A stretch of 64,000 nucleotides of DNA from Caprimulgus europaeus (Eukaryota > Chordata > Aves > Caprimulgiformes > Caprimulgidae): positions 35,072,339 through 35,136,338 of the forward strand of contig OU015532.1 in assembly GCA_907165065.1 (NCBI GenBank), written 5' to 3'. This document shows positions 40,401-55,400 of the stretch, in pieces (positions within the stretch are counted from its first letter, which is position 1; the number at the start of each line of letters is the position of its first letter). Under the pieces are notes generated by a model. It ran no database searches. It was not told where the DNA came from and saw nothing but the letters and a program-made list of their open reading frames with translations. Position numbers and translations under genes: made by a program.

Positions 40401-43400
40401 GGGTTTCTGCAAAGAAATGGAGAGTAGGAGTAGGAGATTGAAAACTGGAGAGCCACCCTATGAATGCCACATGGAAAACTTTAAATACCATCAATGGGGT
40501 ATCTTGAGTTTCTGTTTCCCTTTGTTGACTTACAGTTACATGATGTCAAATGGATATAAACCTGCCCCTCTTGATCTTTCTGAAGTGAAATTGTTATCTT
40601 CTCAAGAATTTCTGGTTGACAAACTAGCAGAAAACGCACATAATGTCTGGGCAAAAGACAGAATAAAGCAAGGATGGACCTATGGCATTCAGCAGGTAAG
40701 GACTTCTTCAGATGCATTTGCAATAAGTAGAGAATTTAAGCTTTTGTTTTCTAGAACATCAGTTGGGAGTATTAAATAAGAGGATAAATAATGTGTAATG
40801 TCTGGAAAAGTTAGAGGGAGTGGGGAGCAAGAAAAGAAGCCTTGCTGATGCAAGTCTGAGTAGCTTGTCAGCCCTGCATGGCTGCAGCTGCAGGATGGAC
40901 GAGAATCTCCTTCCAAACTTCTCTTTCATTCTTGTCTTTAGGATTTTAATATGATTAATAATTGGGCTTGCATTCATAGAATGTTCTTCATCCATATTGT
41001 TTCTCTCCTGTAATCTTAACATTATTTCAGAATACACTCTAGCTCATTATGTAAAATCTTTGTGATGTTTAAACACAGTTTTCTTCTTGTTCTTTTTTAT
41101 CACCCCTTTTAGGATCTTAAGAACAAACGTAATCCTCGGCTAGTGCCATATGCACTGTTAGATGAACGCACTAAAAAATCAAACAGAGATAGCCTCCGGG
41201 AAGCTGTGCGAACATTCGCGGGCTATGGTTATAATATCGAGCCCCCTGACCAAGAGATAGGTATGCACTTTCAATAGGAATCATGGCCTCTTTTGCCCTC
41301 AGTGCTGGGAAAAAACTTAACACACTGAAAAAGACAGGGAAAACCTAAGATATGAAATAATAGTACTGTATTTTTGCAGTGGACTTCAATGAAAGGTACA
41401 AATATACTTGGTAAATTACTTGTATATTACCTGGGGTTTTTTAATTAAAGATTGGGTGTAGCTCATGGTATGATTATTCTAATTTCTGAATTTTAGGTTG
41501 GAGAAAATCTGGAATCTGAGTAGCTGTACTAGTTTTCATTTGGAAATATTGAAAAAAAATAAAGAATATAATAATTAATAACATTAATAAAATATATTTT
41601 TTTTTTTTTTTAGTTGGGATGCAGATTAGGTTTGACTACTTCAAGTGAAACTTAGCTCTTAAGAAGTAGTCATGGAAGTGCACCAAGTTCAATAATTTAT
41701 TTTTTTTTTTTTAATTGAAATCAAGAGCAGAAATTTGTTTAGAAGTTTTTCTTCATATTTGCTATACCACTGTAATTTTTTGACAGAAATCTAAACTGAA
41801 AGAAAACTTATTTGATTTTTTAAAAAAATATTCTAAATGTATTGACTTGTGTAGGGAAGTATTCTGTTGTATTGTAATACTGCATTACTGGGGGTTGGAA
41901 CTAGATGATCTTTAAGGTCCCTTCCAACCCTAACCATTCTATGATTCTATGATTATTGCATTGGATTGTGTTGCATATAGCAATTTCACACTTGTGAGGT
42001 TTCCTCTAGTCAGTTTTGTGTTTGGGGCTCTACACTGAGTGATACTTGGAACTATTATTCTGATTCTAAATAGTGGATAATCACTCATCCTGTACAGAAT
42101 TGGAGTGTGCTAGCCTCTGTATGCTGATTACTGTTCCTCCTTTTTTAACATTTACTATGAAGATTCTTAAACATGTAATGGTAGATAATGGATGTTTTCA
42201 GAGGTAGAAAATGGGACAGATGAAAAGCTCAACAGTGACATTTGTAGTTTCATCCAATTATAAAAAGTGGGTGTTTTTTCTGTATTTTTACAGCTGACCA
42301 AACGGTGGAGAAAGTCAGCATTGACAAGATACGATTTTTCAGAGTAGAACAGTCTTATGCAGTGAAATCTGGAAAGTGGTACTTTGAATTTGAAGCTGTG
42401 ACAGGTGGAGATATGCGTGTTGGCTGGGCCAGGCCAGGCTGTCGACCTGACGTCGAGTTGGGAGCTGATGACCAAGCATTTGTATTTGAAGGAAGCAAAG
42501 TCAGTACTTCTTTATCTTTTTGATCTCTGAACAGGCTAGGCAGAGAACTACGTTGTAGATTTCCTCTGTATACTCCAGATCAACTACTGGAATATTTTTG
42601 ATTAATATAAAGATATCTCTAAGCTCTGTTTCATGCTGGATAATATCTACATTTCAGTTCTGGTCATTGAAATTATGCTAACAAAGATGTATTGGTTTAC
42701 ATCTATCTTCCTAGGATGTACCCAACTGAGTGAAGAATTCTGTCGTAAGCATAAACAAAATACAGCATTCACTTCATTTTTTTTATAAGAGGTAATTTAA
42801 AAAAATAAAATAAAGTTTCCTCAATGACTGGAAGAGAGAACCACAGTTCTGTTTTCCCTTTTCTCTCTTTTCTGCTTTTTGCACATTCTTTCTTCCCAAA
42901 CTTGACTGCTAAAGGACTGAAAGGATGATAGCGACACTGCATGTGGCAAGTGGAATCCAGCGAACAGTAGTTATCATCCAGGGTCTGAATTACTGTTTCT
43001 GTATTACTGAAGTTAGGGTGCCTTAGTTACTCTGTGTGAAATAACTAAGACAGTAATTAAATGAATTACCTGAAAGACATGATCAGTAGTTTGCAAATTA
43101 CTTTGAGATCCTAGAAGGTGAAGTATTTGTTTTGCTTTATTGATTTTGCATTTTATGTTTTAATTTTAACACAGTGTTTATTTACTTGTTGTTTTTTTTT
43201 CCTTCAGGGCCAGCGTTGGCATCAAGGGAGTGGATTCTTTGGACGAAGCTGGCAACCAGGAGATGTGGTTGGTTGTATGATAAACTTGGATGACAAGTCA
43301 ATTATCTTTACTCTGAATGGAGAATTGCTTATAACCAGTAAAGGTTCAGAACTTGCGTTTGCTGACTTTGGAATAGAAAGTGGTAATTTTCTTTTTATGG

Positions 43401-46400
43401 TTACACTGTTATGAGAAGAAAAAACAAAACAAAAGCCAGAAAAACTAGTCAGTCATAATGGCTTAGTGAGCTGAAAAATTGTATTTCAGTGATATGAGCC
43501 TTCAGACTGTGATACACATTAACTTCATAAAAGTTAACTTTAAGAGTGCTATATGGCACAAATTTATTTTCTTTTTTTCCTTTAACCACAAGCAGATACT
43601 AAAGGGATTTCAGCAATCAGAATGGGTAAATTTTCTTTGAGCTGTGCTAAGCTTACACACAGGACTGGACTTCACTGTTAAGAAGAAGTGGTAATAATAA
43701 GCACCTTGAAAAATTCCCAAAAGCTGAAAGTGTAGTCTCTAATTATCTCACTGGAGCATACACATATTGTGTTCTTGTCTGTGAAGGACAAAATGAGTAC
43801 TATGTGGTGAGAGGCTGCACCAAAAGAACAAATCTTTGCAACATAAATTGAATCTGATTTGTAATTTCTTCTCTCCATCCTATTCATAGCTTATCTACAT
43901 TTCTCCTTTTCCTGGGCTATTTTTCCAGTTTTTGGCCTTTGCTTTTGGGAACAGGAGTATCTACATGACTGTGTTGATGGAAGCAGGAAATGTTTTCAGA
44001 CTCTTGTTTTATTTTTTTGGTTGACATTTTATTTGGAAGCGTATCTCTTCCAACTAGTAGTAATTACCAGAAGACTTTGCAATTTCTCATTCTCTGTCTT
44101 TGGTCTGACTGTTGATACAGTTTTTCTAATGGCACAGAATTAGGGACTGTCTTAAGAGAGCTTTTCTGCAAGATTGAAGTGTAGGAGAGAAAATTTCTTC
44201 TTTAGAGAGTGAACTGTTGACTTTTCCCTGAAGTTGCTCCAAGTTCTGTTTCTTGAGAGATGGAGAAATAATTTAACAGCCTTTCATCCCTGTCTATTGG
44301 CTACTACAGGTATGTGGACACTAAAAAAGTTGGGTCATAAAAAATACCAGCATTATATAAGTGGGTATTTGTCCATCATGAATGATGAAGGGATGAAGGT
44401 TGGCAATAAACTTATATACTGATGACAAAATAAATTTTAAACAGGTTTACTGAGACACTTGAGCCTCATCTCGAAGTTGTTTTGAAACTTCAGTGCCCTC
44501 AGAGACCATACTTAACATTTGTTAATAACTGTTCTCAGTGAGATTGTCTTTCAGTGTCATCTCATTGTAGAAAGGCATTTTATTAGTCTAAAAATTATGA
44601 AGATAACTGATTCTTTTATTAAATGAATAACTGACTTGAGCAAATCTTGTTTTTTCAAATGTGATTATCCACAAAACTACCTCTTGATGTTTTTTTGTTT
44701 GTTTTTTCACACAAATCTACTACTACTTACTAGTAACAATTGTTAAACTGGTTTAACGTTTAAATAAATGGGAGAGTGTGTGTAATGTCCAATCATTGCC
44801 TAAGTCCTTAGGGTTTTTGGTGGCAATTATATTGAACTTATACATTAGTATTTAAGGTAGCTTTAAGTTCTTGCTACTGTCATCACTTCATGCGCAGGAA
44901 TTGTAGGAGCTAAAGTTCAGTTCACGTTAGATGGATCTGAAACAGAATGCTTGTGTTCTCCATATAAATTACTGTTGGGTTTTTGTTGTTGTTGTATCTT
45001 TTTCTTAGGTTTTGTTCCAATTTGTGCACTGGGTCTATCTCAGATTGGTCGTATGAACCTTGGAATGGATGCCAGTACATTCAAGTATTATACAATGTGT
45101 GGCCTTCAAGAAGGTTTTGAACCTTTTGCTGTCAACATGAACCGAGATGTTGCTATGTGGTTTAGTAAACGCTTACCAACATTTGTCAATGTGCCAAAAA
45201 GTCATCCTCACATTGAGGTAACATTACATGTTAGGGAGGCACCTGTTTGTCAACTGTTTGTTTAGCAAGCTGAGACATTAAACCCCTACTAATACTTACT
45301 GTCATCAGATAGTTTGTCATATAAATCTATTAAGTCACTCTTAGATAATTCCAGGTGATCTTGTCTATCTCCAACTACATTTATGGTAGTATGACCATTT
45401 GTATGGGTATAGCTATCTGTTCTGTTACATGTCTTACTAATTTACGTTGTGGTTAACTACTTGAAACATGTCAGTTGTGATTGCTTAGAATATTTTTTTA
45501 AACATTTTATCTTATATTTGCTTTCATTTTTTTAAACCTCTGCTATACATTTTTTCTTAAGTATCTAAAAATTGTTTAACTGAATTTAGCATCACTTAAG
45601 GTAATGGAAGTGTGAGCTGAACAGAGAGTGATTTAGTCCACTTTGCTAATCTGAGGAACATTTAAATGTACCTGTGGTGTCGCTGAGTGATACCTGTTTC
45701 ATTCATTCTTATGATGCAGCAGTGATAGGAATTCTACAACTCCCTAGCTAATCTACTCTAGAGCAGAATAATATATCCTACATTTTGTATAAAATATTCC
45801 ATATTAATATATTCCACAAGGGTATGTTAGAATTCCTCATCAGTTGGGTTTTTTAGGGCATTTACTTTAATTTAGGTGTTTAGCCAATTATTCCCTAATA
45901 TTATCTTTGAACATGTACTTCTTAAACAAAATACACTTCACTGAACTCCAGCTAAATGACTCCAGCATTTTTCAGTTTATCATGATCATTTCAACTGTAT
46001 TACTGTCTTTAAAAGTTTTTGAAATGTTCCTGTCACTGGGTTGAGAAGCATACCCACTTTTTCAGCAGACAGGAAAATAAAAATATCAAAGTCAGACTTC
46101 ATAATGATCATCTGAAGGATTCTAACTGGTATTTCTTTTCGTTGTGTTAGAAAAGTACTGATTCTTGTGAAGCAATTTTTCAGTGACTTATGCACACAAA
46201 TTGAATTAATTTAATAAAATCGATTCTTTTTTTTTTTTTTTCAAATGCTGTATGGAGCAACCTGAAAATATTTACTGTGGTCAGGATATACTGAATCTGT
46301 TGCTCCCCTTGCTCTTCAGCCTAGATTCCCTGTCAGAGAAGAAAGCTGAATAGTTTTAAAATTAATTCATTTTGAAAAATTAAGTTGACTGTTATTTCAG

Positions 46401-49400
46401 TTATCTCATCCTCTAGTTGCTTAATGGAAGTTTTCAGCATTTTGCTTGGAAAAGAATGATTTTAAAATGATTTCTATGATTTTTAGGTATGGAGAATTGA
46501 TGGAACGATTGAGAGCCCACCTCGGTTAAAAGTTACTCACAAAACATTTGGCACACAGAACAGCAATTCAGACATGATATACTGTCGTTTGAGTATGCCT
46601 GTTGAGTTCTGCTCATCATTCAACTTCGGCATGGGTGTGGAAAATGCCTCATCTGATTTTTTCCAAAAACGGTTAGGCTTGGTTTTAGTTATCCTATTTC
46701 ATACTTTCAATGCAAATATAATATGTTCTATAATAATATATCCCATGTTTTGTATAAAATATTCCATATTAATATATTCCACAAGGAATATATTGTACAC
46801 TCAGTATTTCATATATCTGTTTTGGCACTAAGCACAGACTTAAGACGCACGTTACTGAGATTTTTTTGTTCTTGATGGTTTTAATAAATTTATAACACAA
46901 CCTTGCTGCCAAATGCTATATCCAGACAGCAGAGAACTGTTTCTGAGGAGGTGCATCACATTTCTATCGATATTCATTGCTAAGCAGCTTCCATCCTTTC
47001 AAAATCATTGGGATTTGCAAAGCTCTGCACCCAGGCTGAAAATCAGCTCAGAATCTTTTGGCTACCGGATTAATACTTATCTACATTATTGCTCAGTAGC
47101 TCATTTTTATTGGAAAAATGACTAATCCATGCAAAGAAAAAAGATTATGAGACAGATTTTTAAAGATACTAGGTACTCCTGAGCTCAGCATCTTGCAGCA
47201 TTTCCTTCATCTTTAGTTAATTGTCTCTTCCCCACTTCTCCTCCTTAACTGCAATGAATTATTTTGAGTGTATATTTGTATCCTGTACAGTCTTTGCATA
47301 GTTGATTTATTCATGCATGCTCAGTATCCAGAAAACATGAGTTAGCTTGTACACTTAGTTTAATAATGAATACTTTATTACTCCTTTTTTATTTTATTAA
47401 ACTAATTTACTGCTATTCCTTTATCTTTAGAAAGCACAGCCAAGAAATTCCTGCTGCTTCTACTACTGTAAGTAAATAGGTAGAGATGCTTAGTTTTTAC
47501 TTTTTGAAGTAGATTTAGTCATGGTAGCATGTTCATTAGAAATTGATCTGTTTAAAGAAGCCTTTTTAATAATATGCTATGGTATAACACTGTGTATAAA
47601 TAACAATGTCCAGAGTTGTATGACTTGAGGCATAAACCTTGCTGTCTTAAACTAGTCTATTTTTTTTTAATTTATGAGCATTTAAAATGACTTATTAAGA
47701 GGATGTGAATTACTGTTATTAAAGTTTGATAGATAGGAGGGGTTTTTAATCACTATTTGAATATTCCTTGATAAAACAATTTAGATTTCTATTACTAATA
47801 TGTTCTTTTTGTCTTTTCAGTACTTTTATTCACTACGGATATTTGCTGGCCAAGATCCATCCTCTGTCTGGGTTGGCTGGGTAACACCAGACTATCATTA
47901 TTATAGTGAGAATTTTGACCTAAATAAAAACTGTACAGTGACAGTTACCTTAGGTGATGAGAGGGGCAGGGTTCATGAAAGGTATGGATTTATTTATCAC
48001 TTATTAAAGATTTTATTTTAATACTGTTCTTCCAAAGTGAATTATTCACAAGCTTGATGATATTTTAAATGTTAAACTAATAAGAAAATTAATTATGGAG
48101 TAGGAGTGTTCTTTGCTCGTTTTATATGACTGTGTTTTACATAGGCTTGTTAAAGTGACTATGTTTATCATTAATGTTCTCTTTGAAAGGATGTTTTGTG
48201 ATGCTCCTTTCTTTTTAAGATCCATATTTGATCACTGCGAATGAACCTGTTATTTGTATTAATATATCTTACATAAGCACACAGAAACATGTGAAATTGT
48301 TTCATAATTATAAAAAAGGATTAAAAAAGTGCTTAGTCTGATCCCTTACCCATGATGCTTACATTATTAAAAAAGTGGAGTTGGTTAATGAGAAAACAAA
48401 ACTAAAGCAGCTTTGAGGATCTCCAACTATTACTCTATTGAACTCTATACACCTTAACTGAATACTTTAGTCAAGTTCAGTGTGACCTATGATTGGTTTT
48501 CTTTGTTCTTGCTGTTCTTTCAGTGTGAAGCGCAGCAATTGCTATATGATTTGGGGAGGAGATATAATTGCTAATTCCCAGAGATCAGGTCGCAGTAATG
48601 TTGATTTGGAAATTGGATGCTTTGTTGACCTGGCTACGGGAATGCTGTCATTCACAGCCAATGGAAGAGAACTTGGCGCCTGTTATCAGGTATTATCGGA
48701 TTTTCAGGAAGCTATCGAGTAAGCTGGTCATTTTGATGTGCTTATAAAATTGTTTTTTCTTGTTGAGAAATCTAGCCAAACACTATTCATGTGACAATAA
48801 CATGTTTTCCTATGTTATTCTGTTTTATCCCTCTTTTTTTCCCTCTCTCTGTCTTTTGTAAGGCTACATTTTTCTAACTTCCTACAGTTTTTTTTAAATG
48901 TTGGGGAAGGAGTATTGGTAGATGTGTTCAGAAAAATATTTTTTTTGGCACCCAATTCTTGTGGTTCAGAATCTTTATTTATAACATTAGTTGTACTTTA
49001 AAATATTTTTTGTCAATTAAATCTGTTACATGATATATAGGGAAATAATTATTTACATTAGCATAAAGTCATGATTAGACCTTAGATACAGTAATTTTTG
49101 GTATGAATTGAGAAAATAAATTTAGTTTATTATTACCAGGGTTTGTGTCTTCTGCAGATAGCTGTGATTTGGAGATCTTGTGATTTGATAAGCTACAAAA
49201 CCCCAAACTCAAGTATGCATTAATATTCAAAGCCAAAATAAATGGAGTGGGCCCTAAATGCTATTAATGCTCTTAAAAAATTGAGTCATCATGTGAATAG
49301 ATCAGTAATCGACAGAAGTTTTCAGCACCAGATTGTTTAGATTTGCTTTCAGTTAAGAGCAGTTGTCTATAGCAGAGCATCCACTGTGAAAGAGATTATT

Positions 49401-52400
49401 TGGTGTTAGGAACAATGCATCACTTTCTTCCATGTCAGCAAAACCCCCACAAATCTGTAATGCAGATGAAACTTAAGTGTTGCTCAGCTGGATTTAGTGG
49501 AACTTCATGTCCTGACTCCACTGAAAATGGATGTGGCAGGGTTACGTGCAGCCTGTCCCTGGGGATGGGAGATGATCTAGCAGCTGTGGTTTTACTCTGT
49601 GAGAGGTTTTACTCTTTTGTGAGAGTGGTCAGAGACTTCAGTGCCATGCTGGGAGGATATTACATTTCAACATCCTGGGAAAGAAAAGAGGAAATGAAAG
49701 ACATAGAAGATGCCTGTTACTGCTTTTAGCGTAAAAAAACACTTTCAGGTTTTTCCTCTCAAGACTTGCAATTAATGTAGCCACATTCTTTGTACTAAAT
49801 TTAAAATAGTCTCAGAAAATACAAGTATTTCTTTTCTATTTTTTCTCTTTTCCATGGAAAAATATCTGGAGTTGCTTTTGGAAATGTTTTTCACTAAACC
49901 TGTTAGCACCTGCTCTGTTGAAAAATGAGAACACCCAGCACTTCCTATAAAGATACCTTAGTGTATTCCAACAGGAATGTTACGTCCAAGGGTGAAATAT
50001 TTCTCAACTTTTGCTAATTTTGAATAATTTAAATCTTTTCTCTATTTTTGAAAGTAGTGAAAATAGTCTTATGTAGTTTTCATTTTCATTTCTTGAATGT
50101 TTTTACTATAAAATAAAACCATGAAAATACTTTAGTAAACCTAATCTCTCACCCAGATTGCAGTAAATGCCTGATATTTGTCTGGTCTAGATACTGCCTG
50201 AATATTATTCTAACCTTGTAACCACTTGCACTTTTCAGTTTTCTTAACTGAAGTAGAGGGACAATATTTGGATGCTTTTTTCATTCTGAAAGGCCTACAG
50301 GTCAACATTGAAGAGAAGAAACAAATTTTGTTGTAGTTCTTGATCTAACTATTGAATGTCATGGTAACATTCAGAAAAAAACCCACTCTTTCTAATAGAA
50401 AAATAAATGAAAGATAGCATATACTTATATATTTGAGATTTTTGTTAGTCAGGCCCATGTTAAGGTATTCATAGCAGAAAGGAGACCTTAAATATTGTTT
50501 TACAAGATGTTTTATTTTATTCTGAGTTAGTAATTGTTTTCTGACCTTCAAACAAGATTAGAAATTAAAATTTCAATTATTGTTACTAGTAAATAACTAT
50601 TTTTGGTTAGAGGCTAAGAGTTATATTATCTCAGTCAGGCTTTAATGAAATAAAAGATGCATTTCATTAGTAATGTCTTTCAATCCAGGATACCTTTTGT
50701 TTCTGGGTTTTTTTGTAGTTTTTTTTCCTTATCAAAATAATAGAATGTAGATACCTGGCTCTACATTATTTTTTCTATCCCAATAGTCATATTCTGAATA
50801 AAGTTCTGAAAAAACTTTATTCTGAATACAGTTTTTTCAGTATACAGTATTATTTTACATTCCTTTAAGATACATTGTGTTTTGGAGCTGATTTCTCATC
50901 TAAAAGTCTCTGGATTTTTCATTTCTTTTTTGTGACTCTTTATTTATTGTTTTGCTATCCCCAAAGTCAGCTCTTTCACAGCACAAGTATTCTAATTGTA
51001 CTTAGTCTATATAATGCATGTGCATAGTACACAAAATACACAATGATATGATTAAAATATTTAATTGAACTCCTGAAACCTTGAACTGCTTGTATAGGTT
51101 GTACCTTTTTTAGCCACCCTGCAGCACTGAAATCTTTTTAATAATATACTATTCTATAAGTATCTTTTAAATTCTTTTTTTCATGGCACTAGGGGTGGGT
51201 GATCTTGTAGAGAATTCTTCAGAATAAACTAGTATTACTAGTAGTCTGACATGTACTTTGAGTGCAGCTATAATGGGGAAATGAGGATAATGTAGCTGTT
51301 AAAAAGAATACGAAACCCAACCAGACACTTTAAAACTGCAGCGCTGTAATTCAGTGTGATTTATGGTGATTTTATAGGACTGGAGACAAATGCTAAGCAT
51401 AGAAATAGAGATCTTTGAGGTCTTTAAAAAAATTACCTTCTGCTTTTGGAGTATGGATGAGAAATTCACTTATCTTAATAGGAAATAAAGATTTGCACTG
51501 TCCTGATTAAATGATGTGCTCTCACTCTCTCTCTTAGAAATTTGGTTTTGAGCTTTTTTGGTAGTGAATTACTTTGTCCAGCATAAAATGTGAAAGAACA
51601 CCAAAAGATGTGTGGTGGTCTAAAAAGCTGTATTCTACCCTCAGTCTGTGTTGGGGGTGCTTTTCCTAGAGCAAGACCCAAAGTACGTAGCTGCAAAGTG
51701 GCTGGATTTTTAAGGAACTGCTGTAGAATGAGGTGTTGGGTTTGGATATGATTGAGAAGAATCAACATGTCATGTTACCAAAGTTCTTGTTACACGTCAG
51801 GCAGCAGGCACACCTGCCTGGAGGTTAGGGGAGCCTATAAAGATAACTCAGCAAATGCTTTATGATATTAGAGGTGAACCACAGGTAGACACTAATCAAC
51901 ACTTTAATACAGTGTCTGCAGTTATTGGATAATGAAGTGTAAGCTATATAGTATTTAATTGTATCATATTCTGGGAGGAGATTCCTGTTGCTTTTTTATT
52001 TTTTTAATTTTTTTAAATGACATTTCTCTTCTAGGTTGAACCAAACACAAAGCTTTTTCCAGCAGCTTTTTTACAGCCTACGAGCACTAACTTGATTCAG
52101 TTTGAACTTGGTAAATTAAAGGTACAGAATATTTTCTATAAACATGCTGTTTTAAATCTGTTTATTTGCATGGAAATTCCTCCTTAGTTGAATTTGTTTA
52201 GGAAGATTGAATCAATCAATGGCATGACTTTTTATTTGATTTCTACGTTCACTTCTGTGAATGTTATTATTATATGAAGTTAATTATTCAACAAATTTAA
52301 ACTGCATTTGTCAAAATAAACTAAAATTTTCTTGGCAAACACCCCTACTGTTGTGGGGTTTTAAATTGATTTTTTTTATTGCAATATCTTATATACTTTT

Positions 52401-55400
52401 ATGAGTTCTTTGCTATCAGTAAATTTTACTTTCTTTTGGTATTACAGATTTATTCATAATTAGATGTTACCAAAATAATCTTAATACACTGATTTGTTTC
52501 AGAATACCATGCCTTTATCAGCAGCAATTTTTAAAAGTGAAGAAAGAAATCCTGTTCCTCAGTGTCCCCCTCGCCTTGATGTGCAAACAATTACACCTGT
52601 TTTATGGAGCAGGATGCCAAACAGCTTTCTAAAAGTAGAAACTGAGCGTGTCAGTGAACGTCATGGCTGGGTTGTGCAGTGTTTGGAACCCCTGCAGATG
52701 ATGGCACTTCATATCCCAGAAGAAAACAGGTACATTTGGCAGGAACTACACTGACTTGATATGGACAAAAGCCAGTATCTGGGTATTGGTTAAACCTAGC
52801 TTGGAGAATATTTACACTAGAGTTGTTTCAAATTTCAGATCTTTTCTCCCATAATATCATATTTGTGGAATTTAAGTAGATACAAGAGGCCATGTGATAT
52901 TTTCACACATAAGAGAAAACACAACTATTTGATTTTATTGAAATTATAAAATAATATCTCTTAAATCTCTAGGTCTTTAAACATAGAGATTTTATCAGCT
53001 TGGAAAAAACAAATAAAAAGAACATGCAAGTACTATTTTTTTTTCTGTAATAAAAACATGTACTTTGTTCCTGTTTCATCTGCTCTGAATTCATATGAAT
53101 TAAGATTTAATATTCTTATTGACAAGATCTTGAATTTCTTAGATTTTCATTAGGTTTTATCTTCAGAATGAGGATAATAAAGATGTATCCAAATATCAAA
53201 TATCGTAATGAGTGACAAATCAAACTATAAGCAAAAGCGTAGCAGAAAGATAATTTAACTGCTATACTTTTATCACTTATTTTGCAGCTTCTTTTAATAA
53301 TTCAATAACCAATTTTATCATTAATAAAACTGAATTCAAGAAAAGAGTAAAAAATACTGTTTTGTGGAAAAATGAAACAATAATCCTCAATAAACTATAA
53401 AAGCACCGTTTAGTTGACAGTATTACCACAGAGTTTCAGCATTGCAAATAAATTTATTTCAAAAACATGCTCTAATTTACCATAACTTCCAAAGAAGCCT
53501 TTCTATTTTGCTTTTTTTCCCCCCCATGAAGTACTAATTATAAATAATCTCATCAAATTATTACCACCATTTACTGTGTTACATGTTAAGATTAGTCATA
53601 CCAACCTCAATATTAATGGTTTAAAAGGGAACTGACCAGACTCGCGGAGATTATAAAACTTTTCTTTTACAAAATTCTTACTTGTGAAATTGACTGGTGT
53701 TCTTTGTTTCAAAACAGATGCGTTGATATTTTGGAACTATGTGAACAAGAAGATTTGATGAAGTTTCACTACCACACTTTAAAACTCTATAGCTCCGTTA
53801 GCGCTCTCGGCAACACTAGAGTTGCTTATGCACTTTGTAGCCACGTGGACGTATCTCAGCTATTTTATACAATAGATAATCAATACTTACCTGGACTCCT
53901 ACGTTCTGGATTCTATGACTTGCTCATTAGTATTCATTTGGAGCATGCCAAGCAAGGCAAGGTTATGATGAACAATGAATTTATCATTCCAGTTACAGAT
54001 GAAACTCGAACTATTAGATTATATCCTGATGAAACAAAGAAGCATGGCTTACCTGGAGTAGGGCTTAGCACTTGTCTGAAACCAGGCTTTAATTTTTCTA
54101 CTCCATGCTTTATTGTGACCAGTGAAGAACGTCAGACATCCAGCCCGGAGATACCCCTTGATATGCTTAAATCCAAGGCCATCAGCATGCTAACAGAGGC
54201 AGTACAGTGTAGTGGTACTCATATACGAGACCCTGTTGGAGGACAGGTTGAATTCCAGTTTGTTCCTGTTCTTAAGCTGATAGCAACATTGCTCATAATG
54301 GGGGTTTTTGATGACGATGATGTGAAGCAAGTGTTACTCCTCATTGATCCCAGTGTGTTTGGAGATCACAAGGAAGAAACAGAAGAGAGGACAGAGAAGG
54401 AAGAAGTTACACAAGTTGAAGAAAAAGCTGTGGAAGCTGGGGAGAAAGCAATAAAAGAAACAAAAGCTCCTGCAAAGGGCTTATTGCAGACAAGATTACC
54501 GGAATCTGTGAAGCTTCAGGTGACCATTTGATATGAATGTATTACGTATGTTCTGCTATTGCTGAAAGAAAGGTAGTGCTTTTTGTCTCTTCTCTAGTTG
54601 GTAAGATTGGAAATCCTGAAGATCTTTATTCCACTTTATACCTTTATAACCTCACATTAACAACCAAGTTTGATGATGATGCAATTCTTTCTACATGTAT
54701 CTACTCTCAAAACAGACATGCAAACACTTACCTATTTTATAGGTGTATTTTAAATGATCCCTCTTTGGACCAGGTGACCTTTAAAGGACCCTTCCTACCC
54801 AATTCCTATCCTTCCTATTCTATGATTTCTACATGTTTTGAGTGCATAAAGTGAAAGACTATAAATGCAATATAGTATTATTTATCAGATATTAAAACTG
54901 TATAAATTGATCATCTTTGGAGTGTTCAAATAAAAAAGTGGGAAAAAAGTGTCTCATTTTACAGCCTGTTGCAGTGTATGGTATCCACTGCAGTTCTTCC
55001 CCAGTTAGTTTGTTAAACTGTTGAACATTTTTCTGATCTGAGTCTGTTTTTTTCTATCCTAGATGTGTCATTTACTCAATTATTTCTGTGACTGTGAGCT
55101 ACAACATAGAGTGGAAGCAATTGTATCATTTGCAGACCGTTACGTATCAAAATTGCAGTATAATCAGAAATACAGGTACAATGAACTCATGCAAGCCTTG
55201 AACATGTCTGCTGCTTTGACTGCCAAGAAGACTAAAGAATTTCGATCTCCTCCTCAAGAACAGGTAATATTAAACAAGTGGTTGAAACTAATGATAAAAT
55301 TATTTGTGATGATAAAAGTTCTGACTTCTAAACTACCATTAGAACTGCTAGAGAACCAAAACTGAATTTGAAATAAAGTTTATTAAGACACCACAAAATA

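Noticed and set aside
49400-49729. 109-codon + ORF in intron 24
   Set aside because: No similarity recognised and no phase-compatible splice sites linking it to exons 24 and 25; probably chance.
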